This document shows, in pieces, positions 33,721 through 44,934 of a stretch of DNA of 64,000 nt. How positions within the stretch are numbered: position 1 is the stretch's first letter; every line of letters begins with the position of its first letter. Source of the DNA: Beaufortia kweichowensis (lineage: Eukaryota; Chordata; Actinopteri; Cypriniformes; Gastromyzontidae); NCBI GenBank assembly GCA_019155185.1, contig CM032816.1:9092510-9156509 (forward strand), written 5' to 3'. The notes beneath the pieces are model-generated. The model worked only from the letters and a program-made list of their open reading frames with translations. It was not told the origin of the DNA and made no database searches. The translations under genes and the position numbers were made by a program.

Positions 33721-35700
33721 ATAGCTAAGTATGCGGCATAATTCCATTAAAAATGTGTTAGTGATGCTTCAGCAGATAAAACAACGTTTGGCTCCTAAGG
33801 TTACCCATCCCACTGCCTTTTTGTCAAAATCTACAGTTGTGGAGAGTCGTGTAATAGATAATTGATGTGTGTTGTGTAGAGACTGTCTTCATCTTTGGGT
33901 GTTGCAACAATTTGCCAGATTTAAAATCTTGAATTTTTGAGATCTTAAAGAATGATTTTTAGATTTTAAAAGGCACAGCCCTCGGTTATTGGAAAAGCTG
34001 ACCTAGTTGTGCCATGATTGCTTTTATTAATTTATTTACTTTGAGTCTCCATGCATGTCTGTTTCTTTTTCTTCTGGAAACTTTCTTCTTCTTCTTGAAG
34101 ACAGTCAGTTGTGTCATTTTTCCTATTTATTTTGCTTGCAAAAGAAAAAATGAGATGTATTAGCTTTATAAACCAATTAAAGTTTCAATCTCCTGCATTA
34201 TGGGCATAACAAATAACAAATGTTTATGGATTTAGTAGCTGGCATGTATAAATGTTGGATTTGCCAGGACTTTATTTTTCCAGCATTTTATTATTCTTAT
34301 TCTTTTTTATCTCTACTGTCTGCTCTTTACGTCTCTAGTGGGTGTTATTTGAGGCAACACCTCAAAGACGAGATACCTTGGCAAGAAGTTACCTATTTAC
34401 TTATTTATTTATGTTATGTTGGTTCTTCTGTTGTGACCAACCGGTGCAGTCAGCGTACAGATCGTAAGTCCTTCCTTCAGGAATTACTGTAAGAGAAAAG
34501 ATGGCAGAATATCTAAGAATTTTTGAAAACCTCTAGTGCAGTGAAAGGGAAAGAGAGAGACACGAATAAAGAGAAGAAAACAGACCAAGATTGAAGCACC
34601 GAGGGAATTTGTTAGCAGAGATTGAAACAACAACAGAATTGCCCCACTGGGTACCACCTACCAGGAGCAGTGGGTGATCGTCTCTAACTCTTGGCCTGCA
34701 AGAAAGTGATTGTGAAGTGTTTGAATGGTAAGTCAGTGGGCATTGCCGCCCATGGGGTTGACCCACGCATGGCTCCAGGCGACCCGCTGAATCTGACCAG
34801 TGCCGGATTCAACTCTCCCTGTAAAGTGTAAAGTGGTGGTGGTCTCTAGTGGATAGATTTATTAGCACTTGACTCTTTGAAGAGATAACATTTGCCAACT
34901 TTTATTAACACCATAAACATCCCCTAAAATCTGATTGGTTGCTGTACATGTCAGTCAGATGCTTCCTGTTTAAGTGGGCGGTCACAACACAATTATTTCA
35001 CAAGGAGACTAACTTCAATTAATTTACTTTTATTTATATGGATTCGATGATATGATCTCATTTGTATGTTTTTATACTGTACCATGTGTGAAGTATAACC
35101 TGGACTTAACATGGACCTTCATGTTGACTCTAAACTAAAACCTAACAGAATGGATCTTTATCACACAACAGAAACTTTAAAGGACAATAACACATCCGGC
35201 AATGTTAAGAAAAAATAATTCAACCAATTTTCCATTTTTCTTTCAGACATGCTGAGCTATCACTCAACAGGGAGGTGAAAAAAGCTCTCAGTGCCCTTAA
35301 AGTAAATAGAGACACTTGCACAAAAAGGCAGTTGGAGTGTTTAATACCTGTTTTTAGAGGCGCTTGCTTCCCCTGCATTATGTGTCATGCTGTTGGGTTA
35401 GATGGCCAAAAGACAAGTGGTTGTAGAGTGAATTTTTACCCGTAGAAACTGCGTTTTACGCTACATAGTGCTTTTGCAAATGATTGATATGTGACTAAAT
35501 GACCATGTTGGGCAAGTTTTGTTTAACATGAAAAAGATATAGGACGTAAACATAACAATACCTTCCTATTAGGTTGTTCTATTACACAAAGTTATTGTAA
35601 TATAACACAATTAGATTAAATGGATCACTTTTAGTAAACTTTTTAGTGCATTTGCATCCTTCTTAATACTTTGAAGACCCTGAAATTGCATACAAAAATG
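33721..35700. other. Intergenic DNA, 33.7-35.7 kb
   Basis: No gene recognised. About 34640-34830 is GC-richer (GGCATTGCCGCCCATGGGG, GGCTCCAGGCGACCCGC), unlike its neighbours, with no family match. A GA-rich patch lies near 34545-34580. Confidence 0.45.
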
Positions 35701-35704
35701 AACT

Positions 35705-35813
35705 TCTACACTATTCTTCAGTGTTTCACGTACAGGTTCATACGGTTTTGGATGGATGGCAGAAGAATATGTATATTACAGAAATTAGATTTTTGCATAC
35801 ACTATTCCTTTAA
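35705..35813. mobile_element. Palindromic MITE family A, right-end fragment
   Basis: TACAGGTTCATACGGTTTTGGATGG, GGCAGAAGAATATG, then TTTTTGCATACACTATTCCTTTAAA: a decayed right half ending in the ACTATTCCTTTAA terminus variant. Confidence 0.55.
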
Positions 35814-35829
35814 ATGTCAAAGAACCCAA

Positions 35830-36190
35830 GGGACAAAATCCTAACACAATTTATTGAGCGTGAACACCGCTGGGTTATAACACGCTGGATAGTAACACCT
35901 AAATGGAAGGCGTTCTGTTTAGTGACCTATCTGAAGGGGTGGAGGAAACTCGTAAGGCCTATAACGGGATAGTTAATGGCTCTTAGCAAGTCCTATTAAT
36001 TTAACACTCAGACAGCAGCCCTGCGACATGACCGTTTTTTTCTTTTTCTTTTTTGCCCAAGTACATTATTAATGAGCAATGAACATGGGCTCTTCAGCAT
36101 TGTGGGATCTAATTGACTCTAATAGGAAAGACAAGAGAGAGAGCATTTTCACAGGGGGCTGCAGGATTAATAACGATAAGATCACACATT
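35830..36190. promoter_or_regulatory. Candidate conserved non-coding element
   Basis: TAACGGGATAGTTAATGGC (about 35960), GTCCTATTAATTTAACAC (about 35989), GGGATCTAATTGACTC (about 36103): several homeodomain-type cores in repeat-poor sequence with moderate GC, next to very AT-rich DNA at 36.3-36.7 kb. Confidence 0.3.
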
Positions 36191-36689
36191 AACATGTGGC
36201 GTGTTTTAATGTGATGTGTAATGATGTTTAGTGAGTGGCGTTTGGCTTTGTTGTATGAAGATCTTTATTAAAGACAAAAATATGAGAATTGTAATCCAGT
36301 GAGTATTTTTTATTTTGACTATGTAAGTTGAAATAACAAATGATGTAATTTTTCTAAGAAATTCGTTTTTATTTAAATCAGTGACTTTACAGTAAAGTGC
36401 TTTTTAGTTAATAGTAACTTTTGTCTGACTTGCATTATGTACAAGTTGGCATGAAAAGGGTAACAATAAAAGCTTTTAATTGTTTTTATTTTATTAATTA
36501 TTTTATTTTTTAAATTGAATTTAATTACTTTATTTTTTCAATTAAAATGATTTGTTATTTGATAATGATTTAATATTAATATAGAATTTTTTTTAAATAA
36601 TTAAAAAAATAATTTTCTTGGTGATTAAAATAAAAAAGTGATACAAATTAAAATTAAAAAATATATTTATTATATTCTATGCATTTTTA

Positions 36690-36745
36690 TCAATATGTTT
36701 ACCCCCTGGGATTCAACTCATAACCTTTGTGCTGCTACAGGCTTA
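36690..36745 (-). mobile_element. SINE fragment (tRNA-like end only)
   Basis: CCCCTGGGATTCAACTCATAACCTTTGTGCTGCTACAGG is the tRNA-like end of the SINE seen in full at 38.0 kb. It sits in the most AT-rich part of the window (36.4-36.9 kb). Confidence 0.6.
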
Positions 36746-37318
36746 GTAGATTTTTTTAAAAATCTACACACCATGACATTTTAATTTTATGACTTTTAAA
36801 AACAACAGACACTAGCTTAAATAAAAAACTATAAAAATAGGATTTGCCAAATTGTTGCCAATATAAAAAAAATGTACCAATGTTAATTGAATGTTTTCAA
36901 TGTCACAATTGAAAGGTAAATCATAAAGTCAAGAAATTACACAAAAGGATGCTTCCCAGCACAAAGTTTATTTGCCCTGAAAGTGTAGCATAGCTCAAAT
37001 TCTTCAATCACTTTAAGCCAATGAGTCTTAGTTCAAAGCTGTACTTGCCCGTCCAAACTTATCAATGACACTTTTATGGAAATGCCTTCTTGCCAAGCCT
37101 CAGAAAAGACTGTTTTAAAGGACTTTGTCTCTGCTTGGTAAATTACCAAACACACAGTGGATGTAGCTGATGCCAAATAACCTTGGCAGTCTGAAACCTT
37201 AATTAACAAATGCATTACATTTTGGTAATTTACCATGGTTAAAATGAGGCTAATAAATAATCATGAAGACTTGATCATAAAGAGGTGATAAATGTATAGT
37301 TTATAAATCGTTAAATAT

Positions 37319-37567
37319 TAAAAGGGATTATTTATTCACCCTCATGTTGTTCAAAACCTGTATGTAAGTCTTTCTTCTGTGGAACACAAAAGAAGATATT
37401 CTGTGAAATGTTTCAGTGGTTTTGTGTGCATATAATGGAAGTCAATAGGGGTCAATGTCGTTTAATTACCAGCATTTTTCACAATATCTTCTTTTGTGTT
37501 CTGCAGATGAAAGAAAGTCTACATGTATAGGTTTGAAATGACGTAAGAGTGAATAAATACCTATCAT
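37319..37567. mobile_element. Palindromic MITE family A, copy 5 (both arms kept)
   Basis: ACACAAAAGAAGATATT on the left and AATATCTTCTTTTGTGTT on the right are near-perfect inverse arms around a loop containing GGAAGTCAATAGGGGTCAATG. Outer parts TTCACCCTCATGTTGTTC and GAAATGACGTAAGAGTGAA are also inverse. This is the clearest view of the family's palindromic structure. Confidence 0.88.
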
Positions 37568-37639
37568 CTCTGTCCTATTTCCACTCTATATTTAATAAAA
37601 AGTTAAATGTTGACATTTAAGAATGGCATTCAGCAACTT

Positions 37640-38015
37640 CTTATTGAAAAGGACAGTCTTTCAAAAAGCCACTCCATAGATGCCATCAATGTGCGGTGGG
37701 CGCAAAAGGCATAGCTATCACAAAGACATGATCCTGCTTGCTCTGCAGGAGTGAACGCAGCTAAAGGAATGGAGAAGATCTCAGCTGCGCTTCCCCCGGA
37801 CTGACCCCAGCCCTGCGGACATGCTCCATATCTCCTCCTTCTGTGAAGCTGAGGTCTCTCAACTGTGTCCGTACTGCCAACACACTGAGGCGTTTTTAAC
37901 CCTAAGGCTCTCCCTCTCTCGCTCCACGCCAAACATACAAACAGCGGGAGCAATTCTGGTGGAGTGCCTATTAATGAGGTCTTTGAGACCAAAACATTGT
38001 CTCAACCTTCTCATT
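37640..38015. promoter_or_regulatory. GC-richer repeat-free block
   Basis: Between two transposon-derived stretches, about 370 bp of balanced composition (GCGCTTCCCCCGGACTGACC, CAGCGGGAGCAATTCTGG, GTGCCTATTAATGAGG). A 120-codon minus-strand frame covers it; its Cys/Gly/Arg-rich product is unlike any family I know. Candidate conserved element. Confidence 0.3.
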
Positions 38016-38019
38016 TAAA

Positions 38020-38170
38020 TTCACATTAATGCAGCTGGCAGACACTTTTATCCAAAGCGACTTACAGTGCATTGAAGGTGTGCAGTTTATCACTGGTGGT
38101 GTGCCCTGGGAATCAAGCCCGTGACCTTGTCGTTGCCAGTTCAGTGTGTGACCAATTAAGCTACAGGAGC
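38020..38170 (-). mobile_element. tRNA-derived SINE, best copy
   Basis: On the minus strand it begins GTAGCTTAATTGGTCACAC (A-box region of a tRNA) and continues GGTCACGGGCTTGATTCCC (B box). It ends in a conserved core whose + strand reads TTTTATCCAAAGCGACTTAC. This is the usual polymerase-III SINE layout; V-SINE/HAmo-type is plausible but not certain. Other fragments lie at 22.7, 25.6, 36.7 and 59.0 kb. Confidence 0.78.
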
Positions 38171-38237
38171 AGATAATTCATTGTTTCGTATGAGGTTAGA
38201 GCATTTAGACGGTCCAGACTAATTTAAGCAGGATCTA

Positions 38238-38469
38238 TTCAACCTAATGACATTCCAAACCTCTATGACTTTCTTTCTCCTGCAGAACACAAAAGAAGAT
38301 ATTTTAGTGTTTGTAACCAAATAACTTCCATTGTATAGACATAAACCACTGAAACATTGCTCAAAATATCTTCTTTTGTGTTCCACTGAAGAAAGAGTCA
38401 GGTTTTAGTGACATGAGAGTAAATAAGTGATGACAGAAATTTTATTTTTGGGTGAACTATCTCTTTAAT
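38238..38469. mobile_element. Palindromic MITE family A, copy 6
   Basis: ACATTCCAAACCTCTATGAC, CTGCAGAACACAAAAGAAG, then the inverse arm ATATCTTCTTTTGTGTTCC, ending TTTATTTTTGGGTGAACTATC. Almost full length; the left terminus is diverged. Confidence 0.87.
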
Positions 38470-38470
38470 A

Positions 38471-41400
38471 TCTGTTTGCTGCAAATCTGCTTTGGATGTC
38501 TGATTTCAGCAGGGAGTGGGTGGATGGGTGGGTGATTGTCAAACCGTATGAAATGGTTGTGTGTTGGCCTGGAATCTAAAATCTCATTTTAAACTTGGTA
38601 CAGTATCATACTTGTTTTTTATTTAGCTGAATCCTGGTTGTGTTATTTTGTGGTACTGTAGGTGTGGATAAAAGTGCAAAATATATGCAAATTAATTTTC
38701 TCCTAAAGCTACACATTTTCTTAAACTCTAGATTGGTAAAAATATGTGTGTGTATATATATATATATATGTAGACCATTTTTTAACCTTCTTCTCATGTG
38801 TAACAGCGGTCAATATCAAAACTGGTAACAGTATTAAATCGCATTAAAAGATGACCTCAGTCTTGCGTCAACATGAAGCAAGGTTCCCCTTAGACCACAT
38901 CATTCTTTATCAGCTTAGTGCTAAATCATACATCTCAGATCAGACATCCCAGCATCCCTCAGGACCGCCACACTTAAAAACCGCAGTGGACACTGGGAGG
39001 ACGCTTACCACGGTTGAACTGTAGTGTAATACACAACACAACAGACAACGTCTACACATCTGTGACCCAATACAGCGGGCAGTGCTAGTGTAATTCATCT
39101 AAAATCTTGCGAATGTATGGTGTACTGTAGCGTATTTCTCATATCCAGGACAAAGAGACTGAGTTGGGCCATAGCCAGAGCATCCGTTCTTGCTGTTCAT
39201 CCTTGCCACTGGTCGGAGGCTGTAAATATTTCAATGATACCTGAATGAACACCTCTGCTCCAGCTAGTGCATTACACTAATTGAGTCTTGTGTTGGTGTT
39301 TGTGTGTGTATGTGCGTGCACGAGTATGTGACCTTTAATACAATGCCAGCAGGAGGCAATTCCCATCATCTCTTTCTCTCCCGAAAAGTGCCAAAGAGCG
39401 CGTGTATGCGCTATATAATTATTTATGGCGAATTTCTCTGCTCATATTTATTTCAAACACACAGTTTTGTTATTTTTTGGTACATGTGTGTCCCTAATAG
39501 AAACATTACAGCCCGAGTGAGCTGCTTATTAGATCAGAACACACACTAACCGTCAGAGCATCTCCATTTGATGCCATTAGTTGCAGGGGGGAATGTTTTA
39601 GATGGGGGACTGGAGAGCGGATGCGGTCGCTGTTGTGGCCTGGGATGATTCACTTCAGCTAGGTCATAAAGTCCTGTAATTGCCAAGCCTTTTTGTTTTA
39701 TTGCTATTCATTGCAGCCAGAATGGAGCAACTCGAAGGCCAAATGTGGGACTCTGCCTGCCCTTTAATGGACATCTTTTCCCATTTTGGTCTGTGCTTGA
39801 TTCAAGATAGAAAGAAATAATTGAATAGGGCTTGGATAAATGGCTTTGGTTTGGGCAAAGGAAGATGCTTAAAATGTTAAGTAGATAAACAGAAAACCTC
39901 GGGATGGCGTCTCTGGTTGTCTTTGGTTTATGGTTGGTGATGCTTCAGGCGAGAGCTGGAGTGTGATGTAGAGGTCAATACGGTCCGTTTTTCTTCTTGC
40001 AGAGCTTCGATCAAGACATGGCTGGACTCGTGTATGCCTATAAAAGGCTTTTAATCACTTTTTTACCAGGTTCAACACGGTTTAGTTCGGTCATGGCCTG
40101 CTGAGCAATAATCTTCTGTTTTTAATGCTTGTGTGGCTTAAATTGGATTACATTTAAATGACTCATGTTTTAAGCTTTTCTTAAGACAATCCCTTGCATG
40201 AAATTACCAGAAAAAGCACTCTTTCAGTTTTGTAATTTCATTATTTTATTGTAATAAATAAACCTAATCTTTATTTTTAAAACCAGCTCTGTCTTACTTT
40301 ATTTGTATGTCATATAGGAACTTGGTTGGCTGGGTTTTGTTAGGGCAAAATAAAAACAGACTGATCTCATCTTTAGATGCAGCAATTGAAAAAATAAGAT
40401 GCCTGTTATATTTATGATATTCATCTCCACATTTGTCTGTTTGGTTCAGTTGCAGTTATAATATCAGGACATTGCATCACGACAACTCATATTTAAATGA
40501 TCTGTTACGTTATTGTTTAACATCACATTTATGCCGACTGGCTTATTTTGATTAATGTTATTCTCTGAACTAGAACTTTTTATTTAATGCATAAAGGAAC
40601 ACATTAATAATCATAATAATATTAAACAACGGTACTGTACATGTTCCAATACGAGTTTGCAAAGGTTTGCGACATCATCTCCATTTTTGAGATTTGATGT
40701 TTCTTTCCTTTTCTTAAAATAAGGAACAGAGCAATTTTTTGTTCTGTTTAATGAAAATATTACCTACACACAAAAGCAATCTTTCTTCAAAGTGCTTGGC
40801 ACACAAAGAATGCAAATCTAATAAAAAAGTGTGAACACTACTACAGTACATTATGTGAATGTTTGAAAAAAAAAAGAAGTTTCAGATGTTTGGAGGGTGT
40901 TTATCATGGAGGGTGGTTATTATTTGAAAAAAACAAGACATGGAGTGCACCCCTGAATAAACCAGAGGCTGTTGGCTCTTATTTAATTTTACCATTTGTT
41001 TATTTGTGAATAAAGATGTTTGAAAAAAATCGTCTTTTTGTTCTTCATTTTTAGGGGGCCAATGGTCTCCTGGAGAGAATAAAATCAGTGTGTGACTACT
41101 ACTGGGACTTATTCATGTTTAGCTGTTTTAATGATTTTACAGAGGCATGTATGGTGTTATTAGCAATAAATTTTTTACAGCAATTTTGCCATCTAAAACA
41201 TAATATTTCTGCATGCAGCTTTAGACCGTAGAATATTTGTAGACTTTAGATTTAAATGACGTTGTCGCTTGACGTCTTGCCAGTAAATGTATTATTGTGC
41301 AACTTGCTTTTGACTGGCATAACAATAAGGTGGTCTATAGTACCCGAAGAGAGCTATTTGTTAGCATTTCCATTCAATTTATTAAATCAGCTAATGACAT

Positions 41401-41560
41401 CACAAGAAACAATTACTGTAATACTCTATAGCTATTTTAAATGCCCATCAAGATTCATGTTGCCTGCAGAATTACGCAAAGTTACACAATTTACCAGCAT
41501 TGGGTAACTGGATCATGCTAACCAGCCAAACTTTGACCTCTTGATTAGAGCTCCTCTGTA
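38471..41560. other. Intergenic DNA, 38.5-41.6 kb
   Basis: No gene recognised. A more complex patch at 39550-39800 (GATGCCATTAGTTGCAGG, CTGTAATTGCCAAGCC) may be conserved. CCAGCAGGAGGCAA at 39346-39359 is two bases off the CTCF consensus. Elsewhere AT-rich. Confidence 0.45.
38749..38770. repeat. (TA)n microsatellite
   Basis: A short TG/TA run of about 20 bp. Confidence 0.8.
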
Positions 41561-42115
41561 TATTGGCTGTACCAAACCAGACTCTGGGACTCATCTGGGA
41601 TCATCTTTGTGAATATGAACTGAAACTGTATCCAGATGCATCTATGCGCTCGCTGCAGGTCACCAGGACCTCCATCGTTCACTTCGATCTGCCGTTAAAG
41701 AACCCGAGGAGTTGACTATCAAGGCCCACAGAGAGCTGTTTTCTCGTCTTGTAATCTTCACCCTCGACCTCACTCTGTGGAAGTCTATCATCTCCATTAC
41801 CAGCATATGTTCTACCAGCTCTGTTGGAGTCATCTTAGCCACGCCCATCATCCTCCTGAGAGCAGCGGTGGGTTTTAAAAGGTTGCTCTGGTTGCTCTGG
41901 TTGGTTAAAAGATATATGCTCTATTAGCAGACAAAAGCATGTCCCTTTGGGTGTCCTAAAATGGATTTTTGACAGTGATGAATTAGACCGAATGGGGGAC
42001 ATGATGATGTTTCACCTCTTAACACTTAACAGAGTGCAAATCAAAGCCCTTCATCAAAAACTGGGGATGAGTAAAACAGTCAAACTTGACATTTTCTTTA
42101 ACATTAGGTGAGCAA
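41560..42115 (+). other. Protein-like but broken segment, possible decayed element or gene fragment
   Basis: Three consecutive open stretches lie in different frames of the + strand: about 41646-41717 (MRSLQVTRTSIVHFDLPLK), 41712-41927 (TIKAHRELFSRLVIFTLDL, then a hydrophobic run) and about 41860-42108 (WIFDSDELDRMGDMMMFHLL). GC is higher than in the flanks. I recognise none of them. They could be a frameshifted remnant of a transposon or lost gene, or chance. Confidence 0.25.
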
Positions 42116-42293
42116 GTTTCTTCATTGATTGACATATAGTTGATGTAAAGCAGGGCTGTTTGACTCTGGTCTTAAATATTGTTTAAGAAAGTAGAAATTA
42201 TTCTTTCCATTGCAATCCAGAAGAAGCAACAAAGATGTTAAAGATGTATTTTATTTATTATGAGCAGAAAAGCAGCAGCTTATACATATATGT

Positions 42294-42518
42294 AAAGGGA
42301 TAGTCCACCCAAAAATCTGTCATCATTTATTCTTTCTCATGTCATTCAAAATTCAAAACCTGTATGTGACTCTTTATTCTTCTGCAGAACATAAATTGAG
42401 ATATTTTGTGTCTATACAATTAACCAGTGTTGTTTAATATATCTTCTTTTGTGCTCATCAGAATAAAAAGAATGAGGATGAGTAAGAAATAAAATAAAAA
42501 TTCGGGTGAACTACCGCA
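42294..42518 (+). mobile_element. Palindromic MITE family A, copy 7
   Basis: Left terminus AAAGGGATAGTCCACCC is nearly consensus; then TTCTTCTGCAGAACATAAATTG and ATATATCTTCTTTTGTGC; right terminus AAATTCGGGTGAACTACC. Full length with one arm worn. Confidence 0.86.
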
Positions 42519-43975
42519 ATGGCAGAAGAGCAGAAACCAGCTGTAACCTTTCAGTTCTTCGGAAACAAATCTACCATGATTTCATGTTATCAGCCCAAAA
42601 TGATAACCATTAGGTGACCACCACTCCTTCTATGACTTAGTTCAGCCGCTGTTTGTTTCAAAAGCTGTCTTTACAATAGATTTTTTGCCCTCTGAGGTGT
42701 AATTTATTCACACTCAGCTCTTTCTGTTACTGTGCAAACACTTGCAGGTTTGTGTTTGTTGCACTTGTTTTGGCTTTGGACTGCAGTTTGATGAACAAGG
42801 AAAAAACGCAATAAAGAGGGAGTGTCTTCACTCGCCTACGCTGGTCCCACACATGCTGTTACTAAGATAAGGTGAGAAACAGAGAGAATAAGGGAAACAG
42901 ATTCACTTACGGAGGCTGAATCTTTCTGATTCACTTTCTGACTCAGTAGAACACTTACGTAATAGTTTTTCTCTTCCACATGCACACATATACACGCTCT
43001 TCACAGGCACAAATTTTACACACTTGTTAGGTGATTAAGTGGGGAAAGAATAAAGATTACAGATTTCAGTGATTGTTACCATGTTATTTTTTTAATTTAA
43101 ACCATATCTGCTTAAATCTTTTAAACCTGCATGTAGGTTGTAAGAGAAACAAACAAAATACCACTGTAAATTAAAGAAATAAACAAGCCAAGCATGGTGT
43201 GTAGTATGGGTAAAAATAAAAAATAAGATAATTGTTATGATTTCTATAATTGTTAATACACAAATAAAAGAGCAGTGTATAATTTGCAATTTAGGCTTTT
43301 GTAATGTTAATGCTGGCTTCGGATGTTAAATGACTATGATTACCCATTTTCACATTTCATATTTACACATCCATATTGGTTTTGATATCTGTAACATTAA
43401 CCTATAAATATAAAGCTTATAAGTGGCATGATTCATGCTAGTAATATAAAATACTTTTTTCTTACATCTTGTTATAGACTTGTGGAGTTTTGTACATAAC
43501 AAACTCTAAATGGCCGTCTAAAGCCTGACTATTCACTGCTTGAATAACAGGCCCTAGATAGGGGGCCGGAAACCTGTGGAGCAGCTAGTATGAAACTTAA
43601 ATGCAACTATAAAAGTCTGAGTGACTCTCCAACAGTGAATTACACACTGACATTTATATTTCTCAGCAAGATTACAGCTTCACTTTTATATGCTAAGCAG
43701 ACATGGACTTGCTCACTACACTACACTGATTTTGGCATACATTATTAGGATTTTCTCAGTACAACTGCATTATCATCTAACATCAGATTTCTGGATTCAT
43801 TTTTGTTGGTCTAACCCATGGCAGTTGGCATAAATATGTCCTTTTGAGAAAGAGATAGTTCTGTTACTAAAGCCATTTGGTTTCCTAACATTAATGTTAA
43901 ATTGTACTTCTTGGAATATTGAAATGTTATGATGCAAAACAAATTATTTTTTAATAAAATATTAATTCGTTGTTC
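42519..43975. other. Intergenic DNA without recognisable features
   Basis: AT-rich, no gene or clear repeat. A stretch at 42790-42900 is slightly more complex. Confidence 0.5.
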
Positions 43976-43979
43976 AGCA

Positions 43980-44930
43980 GAAATGAATCAGGCGCAGTTA
44001 CGGCATCGGCCAGCAGGGGCTGACTGACTGTTGATATCGGTCAGCTACTTAACCAAACAAAGTCGGCACAGTTCACGTGTGTTTCAAGTGTAAGGAATAT
44101 CCCAAACTACATCTCTTCAGACGCAGGTGTGTGTGACATTTTTGTCTGTTTTATGTGGCTGGTTTTCGTGAGAACCTTTTTCTGTTGAACAAAGTGTTGG
44201 CAGTGTGTGTTTAGTGCTATGAACGCTGCCATTTTGTTGACAACTGCTCTTTATCCCAATAATATCCCTCAAATAAATGTTTCTGTCACACACTGATGAC
44301 CCAGACGCAAACATGCCGCTTGAACGTGTTGTATATTATTGAATAATGAAGCAAATGAAATGTTTGTTTGTGGGGTTGTTGAGTTTTAACTTGGTCGGAT
44401 TTGTTTATTTCTGGGCTAGATTAACTACTGAACGTAACTTTACTGTTTGTTACAATATTTCACGTTGTTTGTCTACACGTTTGTAATCGATTGTATTTTG
44501 AAAAAAGCATAAATCAGTTGTTGTTTGTCTTCACGCGATAGTTTGACGTCATACACTCATAGGTCTGCGCACTGTGCGCAGCGCTTCGATGTCTCGTGTT
44601 CACCGGCCTGCGCAGCTGTCATGCGTATTTTTACCTCACGTTTTGCTAAATCCCAAAATATTGTAAAGTGTAGGCCAGTGACTGGTATGATATGATGTTA
44701 TATAACAGTTTTATGGCTTTGAAAATGCTTTACTTGCATATTGTAATATATTATAACAACATTTGTAATGTTGTTTGTATCGAAATATAACTCGCCTGTT
44801 TCTCCTATACGGTTAGGATTGGGCGGGCGGGCTTTAAAGATGGGGACCAATCAGGTAGCAGCCTTCCCGGTATATGAACCAATCAGAGGTGGGAGAGACA
44901 AAAAGTGACAGGGCGTTAGTCAGAAAGTAA
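43980..44930. promoter_or_regulatory. Orphan promoter-like island 3 (CRE, NRF1-like, GC box, paired CCAAT, YY1)
   Basis: From left to right: CCAGCAGGGGC (44010-44020, CTCF-like), GCTGCCATTTTG (44225-44236; minus strand CAAAATGGCAGC, YY1-like), a perfect CRE TGACGTCA (44544-44551), the palindrome TGCGCACTGTGCGCA (44566-44580, NRF1-like), GGGCGGGCGGG (44821-44831, GC box), and CCAATCAG twice (44847-44854, 44879-44886), 32 bp apart. A minus-strand ATG at 44232 overlapping the YY1 core opens a 41-codon frame to 44107. This is a textbook CpG-promoter kit without a gene I can name; transcription in either direction is possible. Confidence 0.42.
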
Positions 44931-44934
44931 AAAA

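Noticed and set aside
38020..38170. A functional tRNA gene
   Set aside because: The A and B boxes belong to a SINE: the cloverleaf is incomplete, it continues into the SINE core, and related fragments occur at four other places.
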